A stretch of DNA of 64,000 nucleotides from CAYZED01 sp964477445. Lineage in GTDB: Bacteria > Bacillota > Clostridia > Lutisporales > Lutisporaceae. The notes below the pieces were generated by a model, which saw nothing but the letters and a program-made list of their open reading frames with translations, searched no databases and was not told where the DNA came from. The position numbers and the translations under genes are program-made. Where the stretch lies: contig CAYZED010000001.1 of assembly GCA_964477445.1 (NCBI GenBank), positions 124,001-188,000 on the forward strand, given 5' to 3'. Of the stretch, positions 26,773-37,689 are shown piece after piece. Numbering within the stretch: position 1 is the first letter of the stretch; every line of letters starts with the position of its first letter.

Positions 26773-29700
26773 ATGAAAAGAAAAATGATGAAACTAATAG
26801 CCCTCCTATGTGCATTTACTTTAATATTTACTCAATACGGAGAGGCATTTGCAAATCAAGTAAACGATCCGAACTATAAAAAAGTTAAGATAATTGTAAA
26901 ATATAAAGATATTTCTAAATCTGAAAATTCAAAAAAGAATTTTAAAAACAAGCTATCAAATTCAAAAAAAATAGGTAAAACATCCTTTGAAAAAATTGAG
27001 ATTGCTTATGCTAAAGATGAGCAAGAGATAATTTCTGANNNNNNNNNNAGATTCAAATGTTGAATTCGTTCAAAAAGATTTTGAAATTGAAACTCAGACT
27101 TTACCAACTGACGAAAAATTTGCAGGTCAATGGGCACTCAATAATACAGGACAATTAATTAATGGCATTAACGGTATCTCTGGTGTTGACACTAATGCAA
27201 TACAAGCATGGCAAACATCAACGGGCGAGAATGCTGTAATTGGGATTCTAGATACAGGCATTGACATAAGTCATCCGGATCTATCGGACAATATTTTTGT
27301 TAATACTAAGGAAATTTCTAATAATGGCATCGATGATGATGGAAATGGATATATTGACGATGTAAACGGATGGGACTTTGTAAACAATAATAATTCCGTT
27401 TATGATTGGAGCACAGAGGATTCGCATGGGACTGCCGTCGCAGGTGTGGCTATAGCCTCTGTTAATGCGACTGGCACTGTAGGGATGGCTCCGAATGCAA
27501 AGATAGTACCACTGAAATTCGCAAGTGGAAATTCAGGATATACTTCTGACGCAATTGAAGGTATCGAATATGCAAAAAGTTTAGGAATAAAAATAATAAA
27601 TTGTAGTTTTGGAAGTACTATTAATAATCCAGCACTCTACGATGCAATGAAGAATAGTGATGCTTTATTTGTATGTGCAGCTGGTAATAGTGGCATTAAC
27701 ACTGATGAAACACCAGTCTTTCCAGCATGCTTTGATTTGACGAATGTATTATCCGTTGCTTCGATGGGTAATACAGGCACTCTGGCGGCAGCTTCTAATT
27801 ACGGTAGCAATATTGATTTGGCAGCACCTGGAGAGAATATTGAAACAACTCAGCCAAACGAAGTTTATGCAACGCTCAGTGGGACATCAATGGCAGTTCC
27901 TTTTGTTGCTGGCACAGCAGCACTCATATTAAGTAAATTTCCAGATGCTACATATCAAGAAATTGCTTTAAGAATAAAAAATGGGTCTGTTTCAATGAAC
28001 TCTTTATCAGGTAAAGTTTCGACTGGTGGTAGACTTGACGCATATGTATCACTTGCCGGAAAGACAAATATTAGCTCAGATATAAACGTTAATTCGGAAT
28101 CAAGTACAAATCCAACATCTAATGAAGGTAAATCAATCATTGATCAGCAAATGAACTTGATGGCGACAATTGATAGTAAATTGTTGGCACAAGTCCATTA
28201 TGGTGAAAATGGTGTGAGTGCTGCAAGTGGTAATTACTCAAAACTTGAATGTGATATGGTGACAACTTCTCCAGCCTTTAATATTGAATTTACAAGAACT
28301 TATAATTCAACTGATACTAGAGGCAGATTATTAGGAAGTGGATGGACATTTGGATTTGAAGGGTATGTCGATGATGCAGCGACAACAGTAGTGAGCCTGC
28401 CAAATGGTAAAATATTAAAATTTACTAATAGCAACAATGTCTTTACTGGAGATACTACACATGCGACGTTAGTAAAAAAGACTGACGGTACATATGAACT
28501 CACAACGCTTGAACAGTATAAATATCTATTTACAGCTGGTGGTTGGCTTTATTCGATGAAGGATAAATATGGGAACGCGGTTACTATTGATATTGATGCA
28601 AATACTGGAAAGATTAATAGAATTATTGATGCTGTAGGAAGACATTACATGATTACATATGGCACCAATGGATTTATTAGCAGTATAAAGGACCCATTAG
28701 GAAGAATAGTTAGTTATAATTATAATAGTAGTCTATTACTTTCATCAGTTACGTTGCCGGATGGCACGACTTCTAATTATGAATATGATGCTTATAATCA
28801 ATTACAGAAAACAAAGGATACAAATAATAGCATAAAAGAAGAATTTACTTATCTTCATGGAAATTCTGATACCGAAAGACGAATAAATACATATAAAGAT
28901 AGCCTTAGTAATATTTTTACATTTAATTACAACGTTTCGACTAAGGTGACAACCATAACAGACTCAAATAACAGAAATATTACTAAGAAATATGATAATG
29001 AATACTATATAATTGAATCAACTGATCCAGAAGGAAAAACTACATATGTTACATATTTTTTAGATGCAAGTAGTAAAAACAAGTTTGGCGAAGAGAAGAC
29101 TATAACTGATAGAAATGGCAATTTTACTACTATCGAGAGAGATTCCAATGGGAATATTACAAAAATCATAAAACCAGATGCTAGTTTTTCGCTTTACACA
29201 TATGATTCGAAAAACAATAATACAATAGTGACCGATGAAGAAGGTAAAAAAGTTTTTTACCGATATGATACAGATGGAATTTTCCTTGTCGAGAAAGCTC
29301 AGCCGATTGACAAAAACGATAATTACAATCTAAATGGCGTGGGGAATGATTCCGCTAAATTTTCGATTACATCGTATGCCTACTATAGCGATATTGAGGC
29401 ACAAAGTTTAGGATATAGAGTCAAAGGGTTATTGAAGACAGTTACAGACCCTAAATTAAACACCACTATTTTTACTTATGATTGCTATGGTAATGTGAAA
29501 ACAGGAACAGATGCATTAGGGAACACAATTAAGAACAACTATAATATAATCGGTTGGAAGACAAGCACTGTAAGTCCTTTGGGGTACAAGACTTCTTATA
29601 CATATGATTCCATGGGGCGGGTAGAAAAAACAGTTAACAACGATGGAGAAACTAATCGAACTGTATACGATAATCTTGGAAGAATAGTCAAACAGATAAG

Positions 29701-32700
29701 CCCAAATCTATACAATTCAGCAAATGACAACATTGCAGCACACACTTATAGCGGTGATGTAGGAACTCGTTTCAGTTACAAAACCAATGGCTTGTTAAAT
29801 TCTATTACTGACTCAGCTGGAAATGTTACTAGTTATTTAACGTACGACATCTATGGGAATGTTCTAACTGAAAAGAAGCCTAATGGTGGAGTATATAAAA
29901 AAGAATATGACATAATGAATCAGCTAACTAATATTTGGTTTAAAAACCTCGAAACTGATTCAGATTCTACCTACAAACAACTTGAAGGCAATGCATACGC
30001 GTATTTGTCTGTAACGAATTCTGGTGTCACAAAAAATGGAACGAAACTGACTAAAACAATTTACAGTGATACAGCAGCAAATAATCAAACGACTCAAAGT
30101 ATTTATGATTTTGATGGACGCCTTGTAAAACAGATATATCAAGATACGACCTTCTCAACCACGGAATATTATTTGAATGGCCTGACATATAAAACTACAG
30201 ATCCTAAAGGAAGCGTCACGACCACATATTATGATGGGTTAAATCGTGCGATTAAGGTGGAGAGCCCGTTTGAAACAATAAGTTCAACCACGTATTATTC
30301 AACAAAAAACATTGGATATGATAAAAATGACAATGTAATATGGGAAGAAAACAGCTCGAATAAACCAGGTGAAGCTGCGTCTTTAAGCAAAACAGAATAT
30401 GAGTATAATGCGAAAAATCTTCTAACCAAAGTAAAATTGGGCAGCGGCACGAACTTTAATTACACCCAGTATTATTATGATTCGGAAGGCAGAAAGATTC
30501 GCCAATACACAGGATTAAGTTCGCCGCTAACGATTACAGGACTTGACACGATAACTTCGGGAGCCGATTCTTCTTATGCTACAGCAAAATATGAATACGG
30601 AAGTAACGGAAAACTAATAACCTACACAGATCCAAGGCTACAATCAGACTATTTTGATTATGACAAAAATGGTAACATGATCGAAAAGACGGATCGAAAT
30701 GGGAATGTAATTACTTCCACTTACGATTCATTAAACCGCCAATTGTCAAATAGTGTAGTGACTCCAACAGGTACAGGGAATGTCTCTTCAACATTTACCT
30801 ACAAATTTGACCTCGGAAGAGAAACTGCTGTAAAAAATGGAGTAACCACCACCACTAATTATGATCAAATGGGTCGTGTAATTAAAGAATATGATAGTGT
30901 AAGTGAAAAGAATTATACTTTTGATCGAAATGGCACCAAACTGACGTTTGTGGCAAAAGTGGGAACGGTCGAGAAAATAAATCAGAGTTTTGAATACAAC
31001 AATATGAACAGACTCTACAAGGTATATGTAAGTGCTGTTTTAAAGGCTACGTACACATATGACAACAATGGTAACAGGCTGAGTCTGACTAATAATGGCA
31101 ACTCAACAACAGTTGATTATACATATAATTTGGCAAATAAGATAAAAACACTTGTTAACAAAAAAGGAACAACGGTACTTTCAAGTTACAGTTACGAGTA
31201 TATTCTTGATGGCAATCAGTGGAAGAAAGCTGATGTTGGGAATAATAAGGTGACTAATTATCTTTATGATAATATGGGTAGACTGAGGCAAGAAAAAGAA
31301 ACTGTAAATAGTACAGTAACCAGCACTAAAGATTATACTTTTGATGATTATAGCAATAGAGCGGGAATGACAGTTACAGAAGCTACTAGCTACAGCACAG
31401 CATATATTTACGATTTAAATAACAGATTAACCACAGAAACAAAAACAACTGGAACAAAAACAGAAACTACTGGATATACCTACGATAATAATGGAAATCA
31501 AACTATAAAGCAGACAGTGACAAAAATCGGCGATACTATTCAAGGAACAGCTACGACAAATAACACATATGATGGGTTAAATCAGCTCACGACCACAAAC
31601 GATGGAACCGTATCAAGCAGTTATGATTATAATACTGATGGATTAAGAACCTCAAAGACAGTAGCTGGAACAGTTGCAAAACATATTTGGGACGGAGCTG
31701 ATATAGTACTTGAAACAGATGGTTCAAATGCTGTAAAATCAAAGTACATAAGAGGAATAAACCTAATTTATTCGGATGTAAACTCAGTACAAAAGTGGTA
31801 TCAGTTTAATGCTCATGGAGATGTAGTTCAACTTACTGATAACGCAGGAACAGTAACGAAGAACTATGATTATGATGCTTTCGGGGTAGAAAAGAACCCA
31901 GATGCTGCAGATACGAATGCATTTAGGTATTGCGGAGAGTATTTTGACAAAGAAACGGGAAATATCTATTTAAGAGCCAGGTATTATGATCCAGACGCTG
32001 GAAGGTTTATAAGTGAAGATAGCGTTAGGGGTGACGCAAATGATCCACTTAGCCTGAATCTATATACCTATTCATCAAATAACCCTATAATGTTTATAGA
32101 TCCAACTGGGCATATGAATTACCTTACACAGACAGACGACCTTTTAGCGGGCTTGGCAGAAGGAATGGGTGAATATTTAGTGGGACTAGCAACCTCACCT
32201 TATGCTTTGATAATGATGGTAAAATCACTTGTTTCTGGAGATATGACGTTAGGCATGTTAGCAGAAGCAGGACTGGAAGGGTTGGTAGGTAATTACGCGT
32301 ATGTAATATCAAACGGAAGCGTGCTATCGCCATTTAAAAAGAATACTGATGCTGAAGTACGTGAATTTGGAATACATGCAGGGGCAGTAATATGTGATCT
32401 GATAATGCTTTTTGCAGGAGGAGCGATAGCTGCGAAAGTAATAAAGTCACTGACAGCGACAAAAGCTGGGGCAAAGATTGCAGCCGAGCTAGAAAATATT
32501 GTTTATACTTCAAAAGCTAATGGAGTTGTTAATTATGTAGGTATAACAAACAACCTTGCAAGAAGAGCTGCAGAACAATTAGCAAGTAAGGGGATAAAAA
32601 TAGAAGCATTAATTGAAGGGCTTTCTCGCTATGACGCGAGAGCCGTAGAGCAAGCATTAATAGAAATTCATGGATTGGGCAAAAATGGAGGATCTCTTTT

Positions 32701-32791
32701 GAACAAAATAAACAGTATAGCAAAAAGTAATCCAATATATGCGGCGGCTCTAAAAAGAGGCTTAGAATTATTAGAATCAATAGGGTATTAG
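26773..32791 (+). CDS. Giant S8 subtilisin-RHS repeat polymorphic toxin with GIY-YIG-like tip
   Basis: The reading frame is interrupted only by ten N at 27039-27048; the frames before and after differ, which a gap of uncertain size explains. Together it encodes about 2,000 residues. Order: signal peptide (MKRKMM to about residue 27), propeptide, subtilisin S8 domain with the triad Asp (codon 27251), His (27425) and Ser (27887, in SGTSMAVPF), a DUF6531-like segment from about 28195, many RHS/YD repeats, and the RHS core (RYYDPDAGRFISED, DPTGH ending near 32115). A hydrophobic pretoxin region (to about 32490) joins the last 100 residues, which match a GIY-YIG-like nuclease start (NYVGITNNLARRAAEQ). 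The tip changes abruptly after GAKIA. An immunity gene follows by 13 bases. The protease may mature the toxin; this is inferred. Confidence 0.87.
27039..27048. other. Assembly gap of 10 N in the S8-RHS gene
   Basis: Ten N between the propeptide and the protease domain. DSNVEFVQKDFEIE resumes directly after, so the missing piece is likely short. Confidence 0.95.
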
Positions 32792-32804
32792 AATAGGAGG
32801 GAAT

Positions 32805-33281
32805 ATGAAAGTGTCATTACCCAAAATAAGATTCGGGGATGTGTTTGAAATTCAAACAACAAAGGGGGTAGCATATTTTCAGTGCGTTAAAGAAACACCT
32901 GCTAATGAAGTTGAGACAATAAGAGTTCTGCCAGGTGTTTATGGAGTTACTGAGACATTAGATATCGAGAAATTGGTGGAGAAAAAAGAATTATATTTTA
33001 TACAATTTGTACTAAAGTATGCAGTAAAAAAAAAATGTGTAAAGCCAGTAGGGAATTATAAAGTGCCAGAACAAGTTATTGTTCCAAGATATTATAGAGA
33101 TACTCACATAGTAAGAGGAGTGTTTGTTTGCTGGCATATTGTAGATAGTGAGACGCTTAAAAGACGTTCGGTTGAAAAACTCTCAGAAGAAGAAAAGATG
33201 CTTTCAGAGTGGGGCGTTTGGAATGATACTCTTCTTGCAGAGCGTATTGCAGAAGGCTGGACGCTGGATAAATGGGTGTAA
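32805..33281 (+). CDS. Putative immunity protein for the GIY-YIG-like toxin
   Basis: A 158-residue cytoplasmic protein without signal peptide. Its start lies 13 bases after the toxin stop with GGAGGG before it, the standard place for the cognate immunity gene. The opening KIRFGDVFEIQTTKGVAYFQCV resembles the start of Imm26-type proteins (GD.F.I....G..Y..V), but I would not assign that family with certainty. A strong hairpin ends the unit 12 bases after the stop. Confidence 0.62.
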   Translation: MKVSLPKIRFGDVFEIQTTKGVAYFQCVKETPANEVETIRVLPGVYGVTETLDIEKLVEKKELYFIQFVLKYAVKKKCVKPVGNYKVPEQVIVPRYYRDTHIVRGVFVCWHIVDSETLKRRSVEKLSEEEKMLSEWGVWNDTLLAERIAEGWTLDKWV

Positions 33282-33293
33282 AGATTTATTGAT

Positions 33294-33329
33294 TGGTTTT
33301 GGTATTAGATTTGTCTAATGCCAAAACCA
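33294..33329 (+). terminator. Hairpin after the first immunity gene
   Basis: TGGTTTTGGTATTAGA (33294-33309) pairs with TCTAATGCCAAAACCA (33314-33329), one G-T pair in a 16-bp stem. Immediately after it the sequence becomes a truncated HINT toxin module, so the hairpin marks a junction. Confidence 0.72.
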
Positions 33330-33330
33330 C

Positions 33331-34038
33331 ATTTCTGCAGGGAATTTTTCAAAAGGTGTATGTTTCACTGAGGATACATTAGTTAGCACAAGTGAAGGAT
33401 ATAAGCCAATAAAAGAAATTAAGGTTGGCGATAAAGTATATTCTGAAAACCCTGAAACAGGTGAAAAGGGACTAAAAACCGTAAAAAATGTATTTATCAA
33501 AGAAAGCAAAAAGCTTGTTCACATTAACGCTAACGGAACAGAAATCAAAGCCACACCTACGCATCCGTTTTGGGTAGTTGGAACAGGATGGGTTGAAGCA
33601 GGATCATTAGTAGTTGGAGATAAATTACTATTATATTCTGGTAAAATCGTAACAATTAGTGGAATAAAGAACGAAACACTAGCGAAACCGGTAAAAGTAT
33701 ATAACTTTGAGGTTGAGGGGTGGCATACATACTTTGTAAGTGAACAGAGTGTGTTGGTGCATAATAGTTGCCAGGTTGACATTTCAAAATGGCATTCAGG
33801 AAGTTTTGGTTCGGCATTCGACTCATTGATGAAGCATTTTAAGAGACATGGCGCTGAAGTTGGTGCATCTTCATTTGAAGAATACTTGATAAAAGCTACA
33901 GAATTTGCAAAAAGACTTAAAGGAGCAAGAACTAAAGAAATCTTTGGAGACACCCCAAATGTTACAAGATACTATAAAAACGGGAAATACATTGACATGA
34001 CGCCAGACGGGAAAATCATTTCGTTTGGAAGTCAATAA
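33331..34038 (+). pseudogene. Orphan toxin module A: HINT domain plus toxin tip
   Basis: The frame is open from 33319 but there is no start codon with a ribosome site before the HINT domain. It starts mid-protein at SKGVCFTEDTL (catalytic Cys first) and runs through ATPTHPFWVVGTGW, GWHTYFVSEQSVLVHNS, the intein-like release domain that frees a C-terminal toxin. The tip of about 85 residues (DISKWHSGSFGSAFDS to RYYKNGKYIDM, GKIISFG) resembles small secreted RNase tips of the BECR fold; that reading is tentative. Lacking its RHS carrier it would not be made alone; it looks like a displaced or stored cassette awaiting recombination. Its immunity gene follows by 14 bases. Confidence 0.75.
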
Positions 34039-34052
34039 GAAAGAGGTTAATA

Positions 34053-34376
34053 ATGGGATGGGAAGACATTAGAATTGAAGGTATTTCTAAAATAGATAGG
34101 TGTGTTGCAGAATTCGATGTGTGGGCAATTCCAACTGTACCTTATGCAAAATTTAAAGTAAAGGTGTTTATGAACGTGCAGGGGAATTATACGGGATATA
34201 CTGATTTAACAATAAAAAGTCCACTAGATGGTTCTCCAGAAGGTGGAATAGGATTTGGATTAAGCATTGATGAAGCGCTTGAAGATACACTAAAATATTT
34301 TATGGATTTAGTACAAAAAAGGGGGGGGAAACTTTTTGAAGAAGACATTGAATACGTTGAACCATCTGATTTCTAA
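34053..34376 (+). CDS. Putative immunity protein for module A
   Basis: A 107-residue protein with no signal peptide, 14 bases after toxin tip A, with AAGAGG before the ATG. Conserved-looking text is GGIGFGLSIDEALEDTLKYFMDL, typical of small immunity proteins near polymorphic toxins. It could still be expressed as protection against siblings carrying the matching toxin. Function is inferred from position. Confidence 0.55.
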   Translation: MGWEDIRIEGISKIDRCVAEFDVWAIPTVPYAKFKVKVFMNVQGNYTGYTDLTIKSPLDGSPEGGIGFGLSIDEALEDTLKYFMDLVQKRGGKLFEEDIEYVEPSDF

Positions 34377-34440
34377 ATAAAGATCATATTTTTTGATTTT
34401 CCCATGAACAAAAAACTATTACTTAACCATTTATATAGAT

Positions 34441-34480
34441 TATAGCAAGAGCAAAAGAATGTTTTGTTGCTCTTGCTATA
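34441..34480 (+). terminator. Hairpin after the second immunity gene
   Basis: TATAGCAAGAGCAA (34441-34454) pairs fully with TTGCTCTTGCTATA (34467-34480), followed by ACTTT. It lies 64 bases after the stop codon. Confidence 0.68.
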
Positions 34481-34532
34481 ACTTTAAGCCAAATCAAACT
34501 AGTCAAAATGGACATAAAATAATTAAGAAAGA

Positions 34533-34578
34533 ATGAGCCTCTGTTTTAATGATATTTTTATGGAGACTCATAATTGTT
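34533..34578 (+). repeat. Cassette-border repeat with hairpin, copy 1
   Basis: Starts ATGAGCCTCT and ends with a partly complementary GGAGACTCAT, then AATTGTT. It matches 36986-37031 over 46 bases with few changes. In both places RHS-core remnants begin within about 80 bases downstream. Confidence 0.75.
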
Positions 34579-34592
34579 AAATTAGAGAAATA

Positions 34593-35768
34593 GTGTATTA
34601 TAGGCAATACGTATATTCTCTTATGAAGCAGATATTGCATAAAACAGTTTTAGTTTTATCTAATGTATTTAGACTGAACTGGGCATATGAACTACCTTAC
34701 ACAACAGATGATCTTTTGGTGGGCTTGGCAGAAGGCATTGGCGACACTTTAGTAGGGATGGCAACTTCTCCTTATGCCTTGATAATGATGGTAAAATCCC
34801 TTATTTCCGGAGACATGACGATAGGCATGTTAGCAGAAGCAGGACTAGAGGGATTGGTAGGTAATTACGCGTATGTAATATCAAACGGAAGTGTGATGTC
34901 GCCGTTTAAAAAGAATACTGATGCTGAAGTACGTGAATTTGGAATACACGCAGGGGCAATAATATGTGACATTGTAATGGCCTTTGCAGGAGGAGCAATA
35001 GCTGCGAAGGTAATTAAGTCACTGACAGCGACAAAAGCTGGAGCAAAGATTGCAGAGTTTGCAGAGGATTTTTCAAAAGGTGTATGCTTCACAGAAGATA
35101 CACTAGTTAGCACAAGTGAAGGATATAAGCCAATAAAGGAAATTAAGATTGGAGATAAAGTATATTCTGAAAACCCTGAAACAGGCGAAAAGGGTCTAAA
35201 AACCGTAAAGAATGTATTTGTCAAAGAAACCAGTAAGCTTGTTCACGTTAATGTTAACGGAACAGAAATCAAAGCCACACCTACGCATCCGTTTTGGGTA
35301 GTTGGAACAGGATGGGTTGAAGCAGGATCATTAGTAGTTGGAGATAAATTACTATTATATTCTGGTAAAATCGTAACAATTAGTGGAATAAAGAACGAAA
35401 CACTAGCGAAACCGGTAAAAGTATATAACTTTGAGGTTGAGGGGTGGCATACATACTTTGTAAGTGAACAGAGTGTGTTGGTGCATAATAGTTGTCAGAT
35501 AAAAACTGTAGAAGATATACTCAAAGATGCAAGTCCTTTAAGCGAAAAAAGGTTTGCGACACAGCTTGGTAAAAGCGGAGGATATAATCAAGCATTAAAA
35601 GATTTCAATTCAATGGGACTTACTGATATTAGAGATATTCCGGGTGGTAAAGTTGGTAAATTACCAGATGGTAGAACTGTTAATGTAAGAAGTTATAGTT
35701 CTGAGACTTCTCCAACTCTCGAGATTTATGATGGGAAAAGAAGTATAAAAGTAAGATATAGTGAATAA
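34593..35768 (+). CDS. Orphan toxin module B: pretoxin region, HINT domain, toxin tip
   Basis: The open frame from GTG 34593 (no good ribosome site) gives 391 residues. From about residue 38 it copies the end of the S8-RHS protein: DDLLVGLAEG to GAKIA is nearly the same, then replaces the GIY-YIG tip with the HINT domain SKGVCFTEDT to VLVHNS. The tip of about 90 residues ends with LPDGRTVNVRSYS and PTLEIYDGKRSIKVRY, a pattern common to short RHS/CDI toxin tips whose activity I cannot name. At 34658-34700 a scar of the RHS core is visible (AATGTATTTAG joined to ACTGGGCATATGAA), with a one-base shift against the parent frame. It is a silent or decaying cassette with a seemingly intact toxin end. 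Confidence 0.72.
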   Translation: MYYRQYVYSLMKQILHKTVLVLSNVFRLNWAYELPYTTDDLLVGLAEGIGDTLVGMATSPYALIMMVKSLISGDMTIGMLAEAGLEGLVGNYAYVISNGSVMSPFKKNTDAEVREFGIHAGAIICDIVMAFAGGAIAAKVIKSLTATKAGAKIAEFAEDFSKGVCFTEDTLVSTSEGYKPIKEIKIGDKVYSENPETGEKGLKTVKNVFVKETSKLVHVNVNGTEIKATPTHPFWVVGTGWVEAGSLVVGDKLLLYSGKIVTISGIKNETLAKPVKVYNFEVEGWHTYFVSEQSVLVHNSCQIKTVEDILKDASPLSEKRFATQLGKSGGYNQALKDFNSMGLTDIRDIPGGKVGKLPDGRTVNVRSYSSETSPTLEIYDGKRSIKVRYSE

Positions 35769-35783
35769 CTGAGGTGAGATAAT

Positions 35784-36191
35784 ATGAAAGAAGAGTGGAC
35801 AAGATGGTTGCCAATTGAAAAAATGGGTGGGAAGTATTATGTGGATGAAATCAAAGATAATATGATTGAATTTAAGGTAATATTCTGCAATTCGGTAGAA
35901 GAGGATAAAAAAGTAAGCATAATTTTTGACAAATGGGTACTAGCTTATAGGTCTACTTATGAAAGTATCAGACAAAAAACGATTAATTCTCTTTATGAGA
36001 AATATGGCATTGATTTTTTTTCGGAATGCACGTTTTTTAAAGTAAGAAACTCTGAGTATATAGAATGGGTTAGTGAACAATCGTACGGAGTTTTTGATTC
36101 TGAAGAACTTATTCATTTTTCGTTCGTAGCGGCTGATTCTATCGTTGATATTGTTGCATCCTATGAACCAATAATAGAATTTAGTGCATAA
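35784..36191 (+). CDS. Putative immunity protein for module B
   Basis: A 135-residue protein with no signal peptide, 15 bases after toxin tip B, with GAGGTGAG before the ATG. It is rich in aromatic and acidic residues (KEEWTRWLPIEKMGGKYY). I do not recognise a family; the immunity role is inferred from position and size. A terminator hairpin follows. Confidence 0.55.
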   Translation: MKEEWTRWLPIEKMGGKYYVDEIKDNMIEFKVIFCNSVEEDKKVSIIFDKWVLAYRSTYESIRQKTINSLYEKYGIDFFSECTFFKVRNSEYIEWVSEQSYGVFDSEELIHFSFVAADSIVDIVASYEPIIEFSA

Positions 36192-36198
36192 AATATAA

Positions 36199-36232
36199 GA
36201 ATTGGCGGTTGTCTCTTGATAACCGCCAATTC
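36199..36232 (+). terminator. Hairpin after the third immunity gene
   Basis: GAATTGGCGGTT (36199-36210) pairs perfectly with AACCGCCAATTC (36221-36232). As at 33294-33329, a truncated HINT module begins directly after the right arm, a second example of a hairpin-cassette junction. Confidence 0.75.
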
Positions 36233-36722
36233 AATCAAAGCCACTCCTACGCATCCGTTTTGGATAGTAGGCACAGGATGGGTTGAAGCAGGTTCATTAG
36301 TAATTGGAGATAAATTATTGTTATATTCTGGTAAAATCGTAACAATTAGTGGAATAGAGAATGAAACATTAGCGAAACCGGTAAAAGTATATAACTTTGA
36401 GGTTGAGGGTTGGCATACGTACTTTGTAAGCGAGCAAAGTGTGCTGGTGCATAATAGTTGTTCACAATCTATAGCGAATGTAGAAAGCAAAATATCTAAC
36501 CTCTCGAAGGAAATTACAGATTAGATAGGTAAAGATGGCAGGTTAATTAAAAATGGTAGCGGAGATAAGGTGCTGATATCCAGAGATGGAACTAGAAGAG
36601 TAAGATTTGATATTAACAATCCTTCACCTCATGCTAACGCACATGGACATGTTGAAGTATTAGTTAATGGTAAGTGGGTAAAGTCAGGGCCAATATATAC
36701 AACAGACGTCCCTCATAACTAG
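36232..36722 (+). pseudogene. Orphan toxin module C: HINT fragment plus broken toxin tip
   Basis: Only the second half of the HINT domain remains (from IKATPTHPFW to VLVHNS). The tip is interrupted by an in-frame TAG at 36522-36524 after NLSKEITD; reading on in the same frame gives IGKDGRLIKN, RRVRFDINNPSPHANAHGH and KSGPIYTTDVPHN before the next stop at 36720. The His-rich PHANAHGHVE block is typical of a group of small RHS toxin tips. A TTG at 36216 could start a short product but has no proper site. The stop makes the tip inactive unless read through. Confidence 0.72.
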
Positions 36723-36738
36723 GATTGGAGATGTGAAA

Positions 36739-36981
36739 ATGAGAATACTAGATATTGGAAACAATAGCCCTCTAAAGAACATTAATTTATACTTGAAATT
36801 GGATGAAGCGAAAGAGCTAGTAAGTGATTTACAAAGACTTATAGAGAATTATGGGAATAATGAACATAGTCATATTAACGATATTGAATATACTCATGAA
36901 ATTACGGTAGTTATATATAATGAAGCATTTTTAGAAGGGTTTGATGAAAGATCAAAAAATCTAATAAACAAAGATAGTTAA
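36739..36981 (+). CDS. Putative immunity protein for module C
   Basis: The ATG at 36739 is chosen because GGAG stands 8 bases upstream; a GTG two codons earlier is too close to it. The 80-residue product (LYLKLDEAKELVSDLQRLI, HSHINDIEYTHEITVVIY, GFDERSKNLI) resembles immunity proteins that accompany His-rich RHS tips. It stays intact although its toxin is broken, as expected if immunity is kept under selection. Confidence 0.58.
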   Translation: MRILDIGNNSPLKNINLYLKLDEAKELVSDLQRLIENYGNNEHSHINDIEYTHEITVVIYNEAFLEGFDERSKNLINKDS

Positions 36982-36985
36982 AAAA

Positions 36986-37031
36986 ATGAGCCTCTATTTT
37001 AATAATATTCTAATGGAGGCTCATAACTGTT
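36986..37031 (+). repeat. Cassette-border repeat with hairpin, copy 2
   Basis: Second copy of the 46-base sequence at 34533-34578. Here the hairpin is better (ATGAGCCTC with GGAGGCTCAT), so it may also end transcription of the fourth immunity gene, whose stop is 4 bases upstream. The rest of 37032-37097 shows nothing more. Confidence 0.75.
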
Positions 37032-37097
37032 TCACTAGAGATGAGATTTAATATATTTCCTAATAAAAAATATAGTTTGCTTAAAAAAATGTAATTT

Positions 37098-37140
37098 AAC
37101 TAGTGTATTTAGGTATTGCAGAGAGTATTTTAACAAAGCA
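37098..37140 (+). pseudogene. RHS-core remnant cut by the IS110 insertion
   Basis: TGTATTTAGGTATTGC, GAGAGTATTTT and ACAAAG match the parent RHS core near 31918-31956 (F-R-Y-C-G-E-Y-F), with small changes. The match stops where the transposase remnant begins at about 37141. Confidence 0.65.
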
Positions 37141-37689
37141 TAGAAGCGATACACTTAGGTGTAGAAGCCTCCTTTAAAAGGGCATAAACGGATTTCTGAT
37201 GTATGCCTGATTTAAAAAAGCACTGAATTTCCGGGAAAGACTGATCAATGTAAGTGGTTAACTGAATTTTGAGCCTAGTACGTTGTTTAACCAGTTTCTG
37301 ACGAAATCTTCCGAGATTCTTCAGGTGGATTAAATCAATATCAGCAGTAGTGTAGAAACGATGAGGATACAACATTAAAGCTTTCGCGATAATAAATGTA
37401 TCAACCTTATCCGTTTTGGTTTTGCGAATGTTGTTTTTGCGCAAAGTGGACGTCTGAATTGGATTGATAACACAAACCTTGTAGTTGTTAGCAACTAAAA
37501 ATTCTACGAGGTTATAGCCGTAGTGAGCCGTATATTCAAGACCAATGATGAGGCTGTTTTTCTCGAAGGATTCCAGAGAANNNNNNNNNNGTTAGTGAAC
37601 TTAAAAGGCTCAATTAGTATTTCACCATCAGAGGATAGAGCTGAGGCGAAATGGTTTAGTTTGGCAATGTCTATGCCAACGTAAATCAT
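37141..37689 (-). mobile_element. IS110-family transposase remnant (N-terminal part)
   Basis: On the minus strand the protein starts at 37689 as MIYVGIDIAKLNH. DEDD-type residues are seen in GIDIAK, GLEYTAHYGYNL and KTDKVDTFIIAKAL, followed by LGRFRQKLVKQRT. About 180 of some 400 residues are present; the C-terminal (serine) domain is missing because the frame meets RHS sequence at 37141. A 10-N gap (37581-37590) separates the two frames that make up the visible part. IS110 elements lack terminal inverted repeats, so the right end (somewhere before 37914) is not defined. Confidence 0.8.
37581..37590. other. Assembly gap of 10 N in the transposase remnant
   Basis: Ten N within the IS110 remnant. 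The coding frames on either side differ, so the true gap length is unknown; a repeat copy elsewhere may have hindered assembly. Confidence 0.95.

Noticed and set aside
27039..27063. Frameshift dividing the S8-RHS gene
   Set aside because: The frames change exactly across ten N of unknown real length, and protein homology continues directly, so a true frameshift cannot be claimed.
36522..36524. In-frame TAG as a pyrrolysine codon
   Set aside because: Nothing in the window points to the pyrrolysine machinery, and neighbouring modules also show decay; a nonsense change is simpler.
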